NCBI RefSeq assembly: GCF_900090045.1 | Contig: NC_041788.1 | Coordinates: forward strand, 3,343,501-3,407,500 | Direction of reading: 5' to 3' | DNA length: 64,000 nucleotides | Source: Plasmodium malariae | Lineage: Eukaryota > Apicomplexa > Aconoidasida > Haemosporida > Plasmodiidae | In this document: positions 24,396 through 35,551 of the stretch, piece after piece | Numbering within the stretch: the stretch's first letter is position 1 | Layout: each line of letters opens with the position of its first letter | Position numbers and translations under genes: made by a program | The notes under the pieces: model-generated | Told to the model about the DNA's origin: nothing | What the model saw: the letters and a program-made list of their open reading frames with translations, nothing else | The model's database searches: none

Positions 24396-24880
24396 AATGT
24401 AATGAGCAAATTACGTTTTTTATTTTGACATGAATTTTACAAAAGAGTAGTAAATTATAGTGGTATTTTACTATCCCGCGAAGGATATATTAAATAAAAT
24501 AAAAGGAAAACAAAAAGGAAAAGGAAAAGGAAAAGAAAAGAAATAACTCAACAGATACAAATACATAAATATTTTCTTCTATGATAGCAAAATTTATTCA
24601 TTTATTATAGCTGTAGATAATAATCTATGCTGAGTTAACATGTTCAAGAGTGCCATTTTTAACTCCTTTCATTGGGTCAAGCTTATTTTTTTTATGTAAG
24701 ATTTCAAATTTAATGACTAGTCGAACAAAAGCAGAGAGAGGAGGTAGTGCTACATTCGTACATATATATACACATGCATATATGCATATGCACATATTTC
24801 TGTGTAAGGCCCTTATGTGCATAAATATATAATCCCATTTTGAGAAAAAAAAGAAAAAACTGCCTTTAACTGCTTTTAAT
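24396..24880. other. Short intergenic region before the FMC1-like gene
   Basis: AT-rich sequence with a small purine repeat near 24505-24540 (AAAAGGAAAAGG). No gene was seen; it probably holds the promoter and leader of the next gene. Confidence 0.5.
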
Positions 24881-25159
24881 ATGAACAAAACGTTCAGGAA
24901 TTTTTTACGAATTCTGAACGTTCAGGAAAAAACTACGTTGGACAGAAATGTTTTGAACGAACTGAAAAATTGGGGAAAGGGGAAAACTTTAAAAAATGAT
25001 GAAATACTAAATGAGTATGTAACTTACAGGCATGTGTTAAATGACTACACGAATATTTTACACGAGTGTAAAGCACAACAGAGGGATGAAAAGAAGGAAA
25101 AAAAAATTGAAGACGTTGCAAACTACGTTGGGTTAACCACAAATTATTCGGGAAAATAA
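24881..25159 (+). CDS. FMC1: FMC1-like protein (LYR superfamily), ATP synthase F1 assembly factor partner
   Basis: A single exon of 92 residues from ATG 24881, close to the usual FMC1 size of about 110. The layout fits FMC1: an N-terminal FRNFLRILN helix (an LYR-type 'FR-LLR' start), a middle segment EILNEYVTYRHVLNDYTNIL matching the second helix with its tyrosines, and a C-terminal IEDVANYVGLTTNYSGK that parallels the family ending 'E-A--VGL--P---GK'. Known of the family: in yeast and human, FMC1 stabilises the chaperone ATPAF2/ATP12 during assembly of the mitochondrial ATP synthase alpha subunit. Identification rests on this pattern by eye, not on an alignment. No presequence is visible, as is usual for LYR proteins. 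Confidence 0.6.
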   Translation: MNKTFRNFLRILNVQEKTTLDRNVLNELKNWGKGKTLKNDEILNEYVTYRHVLNDYTNILHECKAQQRDEKKEKKIEDVANYVGLTTNYSGK

Positions 25160-26027
25160 AATGCCACAGGGATATGCTCCATTGTTGTGCATTTGTATGT
25201 ATACTTGTATGTATATGTATTCGTGTGAAAACATATACGTCAATACTTACCAGTAAGAGGTCTCTTTCCCCCACTTAAACTATTCTAAGAAGCATAATTT
25301 TGTTTTTTGTTTTTTGTTTTTTGTTTTTTCTTTTTTTTTATATAACTTTTTCCGCTTTCAGCAGAGCTTTTAAAAATTACAAAATACGAAATATGAAATA
25401 TTTTAATTTGCTTGTGGATTTGTCCATTTGAAATAACTTTGTTAAACTTTGATTTTTTTGAAAATAGGATTTCTAACTAAACAAATTTTATTTTACTTTT
25501 AAGAAAAATATGATAAAAATAAAATAAAATTAAAATGTAAATGCTACAAAAAAGGGATAGAAAAGTAAATTTTTTAACAAGTAGCCTTGGGGTCCATATA
25601 TGGAGGTGCTTCGTGCATTTGCACACTTTTATATATATAGGAATACATAGGTATACGTGGTGCTAATTAAGCGCCTAATGAGGAGCTTTTTCCATTTCAT
25701 TTATTTATTTGTTTATCTATCCATCTATCTATTTTATTCATTTTTTTTTTTTTTTTTTTATTAAAAAGAACGTTAAGCCACTTTCATATTTCCCAGCTCA
25801 TGCGTTTGAGCGTAAACACGGCCCATTTAAAATTTGAATTGGTACTAAAAATTGGATTATTATCATTTTTTTTTATAATTATAGCTACAGATACGACTAC
25901 AATTATATTTACAGCTACAGCTATAGTGACGGTTATGCTTCTATTACGTAGTGCGCTACGGAATTCGCCGTGGTGTGCATCAGTGAATAGCTTACCAGTA
26001 ATTCCAATATTTTTATTTTTATTTTTT
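25160..26027. other. Region between convergent genes
   Basis: It lies between the 3' ends of the FMC1-like gene and RPT6. It holds TTTTTTG repeats near 25300-25330, CATCTATCTAT microsatellite at 25715-25735 and poly-T. An island at 25795-25860 and 25900-26000 has normal complexity (forward frame MRLSVNTAHLKFELVLKIG), but nothing decides whether it is coding or 3' untranslated sequence. Confidence 0.4.
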
Positions 26028-27296
26028 TTATTTCCATAATTTCCTTAAGGTGAAATTTTTTTCTGCGTCCTGCTTCATAACCTTCGCTACAGCCATTTCA
26101 AAATCCTCCTGCGTTACATGGACTCTTCTCTCTCTTAAGGCAAACATCCCAGCTTCTGTACATACTGCTTTTACTTCTGCTCCTGAGCAATTATTCATAT
26201 CTGTAGCAATTTTTACCATATCAATTCCTCTCATTAGGTTCATTTTTCTACTATGAATTTTTAGAATTTCTATACGTGCCTCAACATTAGGATTTGGAAA
26301 TTCAATTTTTCTGTCAATTCGTCCAGGTCTTAATAAAGCTTCATCAAGGATATCAATTCGATTTGTGCACATAATAACTTTAATATTTTGAGTTGATTCA
26401 AAACCATCTAACTGATTTAATAACTCCATCATTGTTCTTTGTACTTCTGAATCACCATGCTCTCCTTCAATCCTCTGACTACCAATGGAATCTATTTCAT
26501 CCATAAAAATTATGGATGGTGCATGTTCCCTTGCCATTACAAATAATTCCCTTACCATACGTGAACCCTCTCCAATATATTTCTGAACAAGTTCAGAACC
26601 CGATACTCTAATAAATGTACAATCTGTATGATGAGCAACAGCTCTAGCTAGTAATGTCTTTCCAGTACCTGGAGGACCATATAATAAAACACCTTTGGGT
26701 TGAGATATACCTAAAGATTCAAATATTTCTGGATGTTTAACAGGTAATTCAATCACTTCTTTTACTTCTTTTACTTGTTGATCTAAACCACCTACCATTT
26801 CATATGTCGAGTCAGGTACTTTTTCAACTTTCATTAAAGAGACTAGTGGATCTACCTTACTTGGTAATATTTTATGTAATTTATAAGAGTCATTATATAA
26901 TGCTACTCTAGTATTTGGTGTGCACTGAGAAATGTTAATATGATGAGCAATATCAACAACATATTTACCCTCAGGATTAATTTTTACAAGTACTTTATTT
27001 TTTCCCATCGGTTTTACTATCTCACCTACATATGATGCAGCTTCTAGTAAATATTGAATTTCATCACACAGTTCTCGAACTCTTGTATTTAACTCATTTC
27101 TTTGTGCTTCTAATCTTTTTTTATTTTGTAATTTTTTATTTATTATAGATTCATATTCTTCTATTTTCATTTCGTAGTACGTTTTAATGCCCGACTGAAC
27201 TTCCTCCTCGTTTTTGTTCCCATTATTTTTATTGTTCTCTTTTTTCGTTCCTTCTGATAACTCACCTGATCTTATTTGCATATCAACTGCTGCCAT
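26028..27296 (-). CDS. RPT6: 26S proteasome regulatory subunit 8, AAA ATPase RPT6
   Basis: Reverse-strand single exon of 422 residues. The start is the ATG at 27296 ([11 protein letters not shown]). The frame is open 38 codons further upstream, but that part has no earlier ATG and an unrelated composition. A coiled coil lies at about 41-86. The OB domain covers about 88-150. In the AAA domain, Walker A GPPGTGKT is at 207-214, Walker B IIFMDEID at 262-269, and the arginine-finger region [10 protein letters not shown] at 321-330. The C-terminus LRKLWK matches the conserved RPT6 ending (KLWK in human PSMC5), which docks on the 20S ring. The protein is one of six ATPases in the base of the 19S particle, unfolding ubiquitinated substrates in cytosol and nucleus. 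Length and motifs are normal. Confidence 0.97.
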   Translation of the reverse strand: MAAVDMQIRSGELSEGTKKENNKNNGNKNEEEVQSGIKTYYEMKIEEYESIINKKLQNKKRLEAQRNELNTRVRELCDEIQYLLEAASYVGEIVKPMGKNKVLVKINPEGKYVVDIAHHINISQCTPNTRVALYNDSYKLHKILPSKVDPLVSLMKVEKVPDSTYEMVGGLDQQVKEVKEVIELPVKHPEIFESLGISQPKGVLLYGPPGTGKTLLARAVAHHTDCTFIRVSGSELVQKYIGEGSRMVRELFVMAREHAPSIIFMDEIDSIGSQRIEGEHGDSEVQRTMMELLNQLDGFESTQNIKVIMCTNRIDILDEALLRPGRIDRKIEFPNPNVEARIEILKIHSRKMNLMRGIDMVKIATDMNNCSGAEVKAVCTEAGMFALRERRVHVTQEDFEMAVAKVMKQDAEKNFTLRKLWK

Positions 27297-28637
27297 AGTG
27301 GGGGCCTTTCGTGTGCATACGGAGGAAGGGCCTGGGTGTCCGGCGGAGGCAACTGTACCAACAGTAAAGCAGTGAAGATCGGAAGCAGTAATTACAAGAA
27401 GCAGAAGCAAAAGCAGCGATAATGAGAAGCTGTCAGCCTATGTATCGTGCAGTCTGTATTAGTATTGCGTATATGTATATAAGTACTAAGCATATGTAAT
27501 AGGTATATACATCAAAATATGTACGAAACTTTAAAGGCATTTAAGTTTTGCATACAGGTATAAACACATGTACATATATGTATACATGTATACATACATA
27601 TGTATATGGTAAAAATAAAATAATGTATTAAAAGGGGGGGGGGGAAAAAATTTTTAAGGAGAACAAAAGTTAAAGAAATAAAAATATATATAGCATATAT
27701 ATCGTATAATGTTTACAGTCAGAATTTTTATATTTTATTTTTTATTTTATTTTTTTTTGATAATTCGTAAAATTCCCCTTTTTTTTTTTTTTTTTTTTTT
27801 TTTTCTTACTTTTTTTGCACTATATTTCTTTCTATTTCAATTTTTCATTTATTTGCACCATTTTATTATTACCTTTCTGTTTATCTAATTTATTTTTCTT
27901 ATGATTATAGTGTTTTACATGTTTTCATCAAGTATTAAGTATTACAGTATAACTGTAAATATGCATTAATTACACATATATGCATTCCATTTTGCTAATT
28001 ATTAATCCAACTCCTTGTTACTCGAATCGACAAAACGTTATCGTACGTTACTCTTGAGTCTACTCATTTTTACGTATACATGTATATATGTGTATATGGA
28101 TATATGAATATATGTACATAATCAAGTATATATATATTTTTTTTTTTATATAGGCATGTAGCAAACGCATGCTTATAATATTTTCAAAACATGTGTACCC
28201 TACTTTCTTTTCCACTAAAAGTTGTACAAGTTGAAATTATTATTATGAACTGTTTAGAATAATATTAGTTTTAATTTTTTAAAATTTTGCATTTCGTAAC
28301 TTCAGGCCTTTATTTTTGTTCATTTTGTGTATCCTTTTTCTTCACGAGTTACTATAATTTTTTATTCTTTTTCTCCTCCATTTTTTTTTTTTTAATTTTT
28401 ATATTATGCAAGCAGCATTACACAAATGAGAGTTACAGAGAATTTTTAGACTTGGCAAGTTTAAATGCGCAAATGTGTATTTGCATGTATGTGTATTTCT
28501 TCGTATGTGTATGTTTGTATATTGCGAACAGCTCTTTGTGTATATGAAATTTAAAAAAAAAAAAAAAAAAGTAAAAGGCAGAATAACTTAACTGTTAATA
28601 AAAATGTGGGCTCTTTTTAAATAAGTAAAATGTGCAA

Positions 28638-28669
<32 letters not shown>

Positions 28670-29277
28670 TAAAGGAACAACTAAAGGAACAACTAAAGAA
28701 ACAACTGAAGAAACAACTAAAGGAACAACTAAAGGAACAACTAAAGAAACAACTTAAGGAACAACTAAAGAAACAACTTAAGGAACAACTAACGAGGTTA
28801 ATTATATTATTAAACACCTTGCACACTAAACAAATCGTTGATACATGTTGAAGAGATAAACCACAGTATATGATTAATTCTGAAACAAGTAAAACAAATG
28901 CTACAATAAAGGGCAGAAAATACATTGCATATAAATGTGTGTATATATGTGAGTATATTTTTGTAAGTATATTTTTGTGTAAGCATGTATGGGTACCTTT
29001 ATATTTGAACATACTATTGCCGGATTGAGAAGAAGGCCCTTTTTAGAAAAGCAATTTTAAATGCACAAATGTGGTATTAATGTGGACTTGTATGAAAATA
29101 TAATTTGGTGAGTAAAAATATTTGAAGAGGAAAAAAACAAAAAAGACATTTTACTAAAAAACTGGTGTAAAGCAATTCAAGTATGTTTAAATATAAATTT
29201 TTTCCTCTTTTTTTTTTTTTTGCACAAAATGGCTTTTTCTTTGTCCCCTTTTTTTTTTTTTTTTCTTCATGTTCATT
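27297..29277. other. Gene-poor region upstream of RPT6
   Basis: 27297-27700 is the RPT6 5' flank and includes a run of about 12 G at 27633-27644, unusual in this sequence. 27770-27804 is poly-T. At 28410-28460 a forward island, after TTATATTATGCAAG, reads QHYTNESYREFLDLASLNAQ and may be an isolated exon. A 12-base repeat follows at 28664-28796. No complete gene was resolved. Confidence 0.45.
28660..28800 (+). repeat. 12-base repeat encoding (K-K/E-Q-L)n if translated
   Basis: About eleven copies of AAAGAAACAACT / AAAGGAACAACT after a 26-base poly-A. On the forward strand the repeat can be read from an ATG at 28630 as LKEQLKKQ units and then continues as TRLIILLNTLHTKQIVDTC to a stop. It could be a coiled-coil micro-ORF, but the poly-A context argues for a non-coding minisatellite. 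Confidence 0.6.
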
Positions 29278-31164
29278 TTACCTGCACAGGACAGAAATTG
29301 TGTATGGGCCTATAATTTGTCTATTAAAATAAATTGAGGTATTATGGGAATACGTGTTCGAATTGTTAATTATGTTTTGTATATCCTCGTAGATGAGACT
29401 AACATATTTACTGTTTCCTTCTAACGATTCTTTCATTATTGTATTTAAATCAACATTCTCCAAAATGGTTAATAGAAAAAATATTTTTTTAATATATTTT
29501 AATTTAACAAAATAAAATGAATCGTTCAGGATGTTCCCATTTTTGTTGTTTTCTTTTGCATGAACAGTTAAGATATCACTGAACTTTCTTCTTATAGCAT
29601 TATTTAAATATAAATAAGAATATAAATCTAAAATAAAATTTAAATAGGTATACAAAAAAATTAAAAGCTGAGATTTGTGTAGAGGGATAATAAATTTTTC
29701 ATCTTTTGTAATTGTCAATCTGTTATGATAAAAGAGATTAAAAAAATAAAGTAATTGATATATATTATTTAAGGTCAAAAAAAAATGACGAACAAATAGT
29801 ATGTTGTGTTCCTTTTTATAAGGTAAAGTTAAAATATTGTAGAAATAACCGATAAATGAATAAATTAAATTTGAAATAGTCCGATTGATGTTGCTTAAGG
29901 TATATGAAAAATTGGGTTGGTCGTCTGTATCGTATTTATAGAGTTTTCCTTGCCTATGATGATAATTTTTAAAAAAACAATTTTTTTTTAAAAAGAGTAT
30001 ATGCTTATTTAAAAATAAAAATTGTAACATAAGAAATTTACTAAAACTGAAATAATATGGGAATACGGCATGTACTTTTTTGACATATGCTAAAAAAAAC
30101 ATAGGTAATATTTCAATTAAAGATTTTTTATTTTTTGTATATAATATATATTTCTCATCCAAGTTATATAATAAATATAAGTTTAGATACTTTTTCACTT
30201 TTTTCATAAAAAGAACAGCAAAAAGTTCATTTTTAATATCACCATCATTCCAAAATTTTGATAAATTATAAAAAATAATGGATAACTGCAATAAATCAAA
30301 TGCTGTTATTCTTTTCAAAATTTCTTCTTCAATATATTTCAATAAATTTTTATTTGTAAATTGAAATGTATAAAAAGCATCCACAATTAAACACAAATCA
30401 ATGTTATTAAATGACGGTAGCATCTGTTTCGTTTTTTGATAAAAAAATGTATTTAAAAAAAAATCATTGTTACACTGAATTTTCACTTTTGCCAATGTAT
30501 TAAATAATATGCCGAATGACCTAGGAGATAGTAATTCGAAAGTTTTATAATCTATATCATTATCTGGTAAGGTGAGTACGCGCCTGTTATGGTAGCATTT
30601 ATTATAATCACAAAATGAACAATCCATGGAAATGTTTCTTCTCCTGTTCTCTGCTATTATATTATTTATATTTCCCTCTTCATATTTGACCTCATTTTTG
30701 ATAAAAAAATATTTCAATAAAGGAACAAAATTTATATTTTTTTTCTTTGAAGATAATACTTGTAAAATGCTAACCCAATTATTTAAGTCATCTTGCACAT
30801 GCAATTTTCTTTTTCGTAAATTATCAACAATGTAATTATTTATTTCTTTTAAAATGTAATTACATTTGTCATTTTTTTTATATGTATGAATAATGTTCGG
30901 TAAAAGTGGTAGATCTAATTTCCTTTGTTTTAGCAGAGGTCCTATAACATATTTGTACAAGTAGTCCAGATGAAAATATTTCAGATGAACAATTTTTGTG
31001 TACAGAATAATATTTTTCAATAACTCATTTTTACTTACAATTTTTGAGTACAAGCTAAAATTTAGTATAACCTTTTCCAAATTGTTTTTAATTATGTATT
31101 TGTTCATGTTTTTTTTTTCTGCCAATTTGCCATTAATAATTAGGCTAATTATCTGTTTATTCAT
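29278..31164 (-). CDS. Conserved helical protein, 628 residues, possible organelle RNA-binding (RAP/FASTK-like) repeat protein
   Basis: Reverse-strand exon from ATG 31164 (MNKQIISLIINGKLAEKKN). It is Leu/Ile/Phe/Tyr/Asn-rich and almost wholly alpha-helical in appearance. It contains repeated helical pairs such as LSPRSFGILFNTLAKVKI and NNIDLCLIVDAFYTFQF, then FDLLQLSIIFYNLSKF. These resemble the helical repeats upstream of RAP domains in apicomplexan mitochondrial RNA-binding proteins, but no RAP domain is visible. A cluster CDYNKCYH near the middle could bind metal. The stop lies inside CTGTGCAG-GTAAAATG, a good donor, so a further exon is possible; the next 650 bases show no obvious one. 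The functional idea is weak inference; the gene is real. Confidence 0.75.
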   Translation of the reverse strand: MNKQIISLIINGKLAEKKNMNKYIIKNNLEKVILNFSLYSKIVSKNELLKNIILYTKIVHLKYFHLDYLYKYVIGPLLKQRKLDLPLLPNIIHTYKKNDKCNYILKEINNYIVDNLRKRKLHVQDDLNNWVSILQVLSSKKKNINFVPLLKYFFIKNEVKYEEGNINNIIAENRRRNISMDCSFCDYNKCYHNRRVLTLPDNDIDYKTFELLSPRSFGILFNTLAKVKIQCNNDFFLNTFFYQKTKQMLPSFNNIDLCLIVDAFYTFQFTNKNLLKYIEEEILKRITAFDLLQLSIIFYNLSKFWNDGDIKNELFAVLFMKKVKKYLNLYLLYNLDEKYILYTKNKKSLIEILPMFFLAYVKKVHAVFPYYFSFSKFLMLQFLFLNKHILFLKKNCFFKNYHHRQGKLYKYDTDDQPNFSYTLSNINRTISNLIYSFIGYFYNILTLPYKKEHNILFVRHFFLTLNNIYQLLYFFNLFYHNRLTITKDEKFIIPLHKSQLLIFLYTYLNFILDLYSYLYLNNAIRRKFSDILTVHAKENNKNGNILNDSFYFVKLKYIKKIFFLLTILENVDLNTIMKESLEGNSKYVSLIYEDIQNIINNSNTYSHNTSIYFNRQIIGPYTISVLCR

Positions 31165-31534
31165 TGTACAACTTAATTCGTATGTATATACATATTATGA
31201 GGTAGGGTTGGGGGCACACGAATGCGTGTAGGCGTATGTATTTTTACACATAATAGTATACACCTCGGAGCATATACATGGATGTATGTGGGTGTATTTA
31301 TATATGGATAACTTCACATGCATTTATTGTTCTCTTCCATTACGATTAGTGTCTAGTCCTTACGCAGAATAGAATATGCTACACAAAGTTTTTCCTTAAA
31401 ATGACTATTATAATTTATGTGAACTTTCATTTTTTATTTTTTATTTTTTTTTCCTATTCCTCTCTCCTTTTCGCGTATCTCCGTTTTTTGCCCAGTTGCT
31501 TTATTTTCAATTCTTTTATTTGTTTGTTTTTTGC

Positions 31535-31795
31535 TCGTTCGTTGTTACTCGTTTGTTTACTCGTTTGTTTAATCGTTTGTTTAACCGTTTGTTTACTCGT
31601 TTGTTTACTCGTTTGTTTACTCGTTTGTTTAACCGTTTGTTTAACCGTTTGTTTACTCGTTTGTTTACTCGTTTGTTTACTCGTTTGTTTACTCGTTTGT
31701 TTACTCGTTTGTTTACTCGTTTGTTTACTCGTTTGTTTAATCGTTCGCTGTTTACTCGTTCGTTGTTTACTCGTTCGTTGTTTACACATTTATTA
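31535..31795. repeat. 12-base tandem repeat (GTTTGTTTACTC)
   Basis: About seventeen copies with ACTC/AACC/AATC variants, followed by a related 15-base form (TTCGTTGTTTACTCG). A unit length divisible by three gives false Leu/Val/Cys ORFs forward and Lys/Gln/Thr/Ser ORFs in reverse. Confidence 0.9.
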
Positions 31796-32054
31796 TTTAT
31801 TTGTTTATTTTTCGACGACGTATGTTTTTATGTTAAAGGGGTAACCATAATTAAGCAAACCGGATAAAAATGAACGCATGAAAAAGTCCGCACATCATTT
31901 ACTTATTTTCTTATGTTTTAATTCTATTCATAGGTTTTTCTTAATAAAAAGATATTTCATAAAGGAGTCAAAACGTGCAGGGGAAAAAACACAAGTACAT
32001 GGACGCATACAGATACATATTCATAAATAAATACATACATATATACATATATGT

Positions 32055-32085
<31 letters not shown>

Positions 32086-33224
32086 CACCAATACATGTGT
32101 AGCATGTAGCAACTATTAATCGTATACCTCAAGTAACTAAATGTCCTCTTTTAAGGAAAAGCGTAATTTAATATTAAGTCATTAAAAACAAATGCTTATA
32201 GAGAAATAGCTAAAAAACGACTTGATATAAAAAAAAAAAAAAAAAAAAAATAATGTAAAAGGTTAGCAATATTAGCCAATACAGCAAATTTTAATAACGT
32301 GCAGCTGCCAACGAAAGGACGGTTCACAGTACACGTTGATAGTGATCTATCGTGCTTTGATGACAAAATAAGCCTTCTTACTGTTTTTATATTTATTATT
32401 TTTTATATTCTATTTTTTGTTTATTACAATATTATTTATTATCTTTTATTTTCTATTTTTTAATTTATTTTATTTTGTTAAACTGAAATTACAAGAATAT
32501 AGATATTAAATTAAATTTTTTCCTAAGTAATAATTAACGTATCTGTAATTTGGGGAATACTATTCTCACTAAATATTTAAGTAATATTGTATAAATTTCT
32601 GTTCATAAAATTTTTAAGAAAAAACAGTCACCTGCCTTTTATGTGTTTCGTGGTAATTATACGAGTTCCGCTTTAACCTTAAGAAGATGGCAGTTTGTCA
32701 TTTGCATTTTTATATGTACGCATAATACGTAAATAAATGCATCATACATACCTACATAAATATTTAATATATAAATGTATTACTACAGTAGCAAAAAGCA
32801 ATGGCCAGAATTCTTCTTTTCCAATAAATTTCTCTATATCGGTTCCTTTGAGTGAAGAGATTTTTTTTTCTTTTTTTTTTTAATAAGACTCACATAAATG
32901 CATTTAAAAAAAAAAGGTATCAACTGAAGAGTATGTTAACATGTTTGTTATTTTATTTTATTTTATTTTATTTTCCTTTATATGATTTCTTTTTATTTTA
33001 TTTATAATTTTTTTTTTTTTTTTAAACCTTTACGTTTTAAATATTATTTTTTAAAAAAAAGAACATTTTTCAGTTTGAAATAATATTTATTATTCCTGTG
33101 TTCATACTTTTGAGAGCGAGAGTAGATTATTCCTTTTTTATTACATTATTTCATTTTTTCCTCGAGCTTTTTTTTTTTTTTTTTTTTTAATAATATTAAA
33201 TATAGGCACTGTATATAACCTTAA

Positions 33225-33370
33225 ACAAACGTACATATATACGTTAAACGATTGTACATATATACGTTAAACGAATGTACATATATACGTTAAACGATTG
33301 TACATATATACGTTAAACGAATGTACATATATACGTTAAACGAATGTACATATATACGTTAAACAAAAGT
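33225..33370. repeat. 23-base tandem repeat (ACGAATGTACATATATACGTTAA)
   Basis: About six copies with an A/T variant at one site (ACGATTG/ACGAATG). It lies 250 bases upstream of the THUMPD1-like start codon, in its presumed promoter or leader. Confidence 0.85.
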
Positions 33371-33613
33371 ACGTACGTACTTTAAGCTGAACAAATGCAT
33401 ATATGTTAAACGTATTTGCGTAAATGTATTAAATTGACTTAATAGGTAACCACTGTTTACCCCTTATTCACAGGACGCCAGTCAAGTTATATACGTACTT
33501 ATACATAGATAGATAGAGATATATAAGCCTATTAAAACTGTTTAAAAGATTTATTTTTAAAAATAAGAATCCTACACAAATTTTTGGTATTCTCAATTTT
33601 ATGTCAAGTGACC

Positions 33614-35551
33614 ATGGAATATAGAAAAACGAAGAGAACAAACCAGTACATCTATGAGGGGAGCAGACACACTGCTAAGGTATGACTTTATTGCTACTGC
33701 ATGTTGACAGTTACTGTTCATATGTTAATAATATATGTTTATATATATTTATTCACACGCATATGTTTGTGTAACGGCTGATCAGTTAAAAGCAGCGTGA
33801 AATAGTGCTTGCAATTGATGTCAAGTTTTTTTTTTTTTTTTTTTTTTTTGATATTTGTGTTAATATATTATAACATCAGCAATTTATTTTTTTTTCTTCT
33901 CACATATAAAGCTATAAATGTATACATATATTTACATACATGATCATGTAAAGATTTATTTGTGCATACAAACTTCCATGAATAAACATGTTCACGCGCG
34001 TTACATGTACCGTTCACCTTTGCAGCGACAAAAAATAAATGTCAACACCCAGTGCAAAGGAATTTTGATATCCCCAGTGAGTTATAAAAAGATGAACATT
34101 GGTATAAAAGAATTTTTGCATTTTTTAAAATTAAATTTTCCAAATAATTTTGATAGAGCAGATATAAAAATTAACGATGACAAGAATGTGGAAATAGAAG
34201 ATGTTGATAGGAAAAATAGCTTTGTAGAAAAACAATTAAAAAATGATATTGATAAAGAAAACAGTGAATATAATAGATTTATTCCCCTTCGAAATATTAT
34301 AAAAAATTATACTTTTATTAAATTTAATTATGTGAATGATAAAACTCCATCTGAAATTGTTAATGACATATTTTTCTTAGCGAATGATAAAAAAGAAAAA
34401 TATATATTAAGAAATATATGTAAAATTATTCCTCTAGATTGTATATGTAAGCCGCATATATCACCTTTTATTAAAGCTGTTCTTCCTTTGATTCGGAAAA
34501 ACTTTTCTAATGGAATGTGTGTACAGGAACATTTTACCGTTAATCATTTGATGAAAATTCTGAACTTGTCAGGCGAAAAGGTTGAAGCAGGAGAGGGGGA
34601 AAAGGATGAGGGGGTAAAGGAAAGAGAGGGAGATAAGAAAGAAGAGAAGGAAAAAGAAATAGATGGGGAAAAGGAACTAGATGAGGGAAAAGAAGTACAG
34701 GGGGATGAGAAAAGAGAAGGATCTAGCGAAGAAGGAAAAAAGAGAAAGGTAGAACTTGACATAAACAACAAGGAAAATGCTGAGAAAGATGAGATAGGCA
34801 TAAATGGAAAAGTAAGAAGCGATAAAGTAAGCATTAGTAAACAAAACAAGGAAAACCTAAGTGGAAAAGAGGGAAAAGATGGAGATGAGGACTGTAGTAC
34901 GAACGAGAATGGAGTAGGTGTAATTACTAATGAGGAAAAGAAGGATTCTGAAAAGAAAGTCACTTGGGCACTTATATATAAATGTTCTAATACTAAAACA
35001 CTATTAAAAAGGGATGTTCTAACAGTGTTAGACAATTGTATAGGAAATAATTATAATGTCAATTTGAGTAGCCCCGATTTGGCTGTTATAGTATACGTTA
35101 CGGAGGTTTGAATTATGTACATACGTGCATGCGTGTGTACATACGTACATATGTACATGACTTGCATACGCTAATATTTTTACACATGCATGAATACTTA
35201 TGCGTGTAAGCGCGTTCTTCACTGCCGCGATTGTGTGTGTTAGTATTACATTTTAATAAACTCAAAATGGATACAACTTTGTTTTCGTTTTCGTTTATAT
35301 TTTTGCCTATATTTTTGTTTATATTTTTGTTTATATTTTTGTTTATATTTTCGTTTATATTTTTGTTTATATTTTCGTTTATATTTTTGTTTATATTTTC
35401 GTTTATATTTTCGTTTATATTTTCATTTTTCTTTTCTTTTTTTTTTTTTTTTTTTTTTCCTTTTCTGCAGATAATGTGTGGTATAAGTATAATGAAGAAT
35501 TACGACAAAACAAGGAAATTTAACATCGCATCCTTTAATGAGGATTCGTAG
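33614..35551 (+). CDS. THUMPD1/Tan1-like tRNA acetylation adaptor, three exons
   Basis: Exons are 33614-33679, 34026-35105 and 35471-35551, all phase 0, giving 408 residues. Donors are AAG-GTATGA and GAG-GTTTGA; acceptors are TTTGCAG and TTCTGCAG. Exon 1 encodes a short basic tail (MEYRKTKRTNQYIYEG). KINVNTQCKGILIS near 25-38 is the family start ('G-lIsc'). The THUMP-domain part follows (FIPLRNIIKNYTFIKF; CICKPHISPFIKAVLPLIRK). The C-terminal VTWALIYKCSNTKTLLKRDV and VNLSSPDLAVIVYV match the THUMPD1 'VDLTNP-Y-V-VEI' strand, and exon 3 (IMCGISIMKNYDK) corresponds to 'A-C-SVV-DY---RKYN'. Tan1/THUMPD1 binds tRNA and guides the acetyltransferase Kre33/NAT10 to make ac4C12 in tRNA-Ser/Leu. A Lys/Glu-rich insert of about 130 residues splits the THUMP domain. 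Confidence 0.82.
35285..35432. repeat. 12-base tandem repeat (TTTGTTTATATT) inside THUMPD1-like intron 2
   Basis: About twelve copies alternating TTTG/TTCG, merging into poly-T just before the acceptor at 35470. Confidence 0.88.

Larger units (their letters stand above)
31165..33613. other. Intergenic region between divergent genes, with repeats and one coding-like island
   Basis: It separates the reverse gene (start 31164) from the forward THUMP gene (33614). It contains a 12-base repeat (31540-31790), a (TA)n run near 32060-32085, poly-A at 32230-32250, and a 23-base repeat (33228-33365). At 32260-32380 a block of normal complexity reads on the forward strand ANFNNVQLPTKGRFTVHVDS and runs into Phe/Ile/Tyr. 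A candidate first exon MSSFKEK at about 32140 with donor GTAATT would join it in phase via GTTAG. The acceptor lacks a T-rich tract, so this is left unassigned. Confidence 0.4.

Noticed and set aside
27297..27410. A 38-codon N-terminal extension of RPT6
   Set aside because: No ATG in it; the composition is unlike RPT6, and the conserved protein starts at the ATG at 27296.
31401..31867. Leu/Val/Cys ORF forward and Lys/Gln/Thr ORF reverse
   Set aside because: Translation of a 12-base minisatellite; no non-repetitive coding part.
33225..33370. CRISPR-like periodic repeat
   Set aside because: Units abut with no unique spacers, and the genome is eukaryotic; it is a minisatellite. The same applies to 57945-58692.
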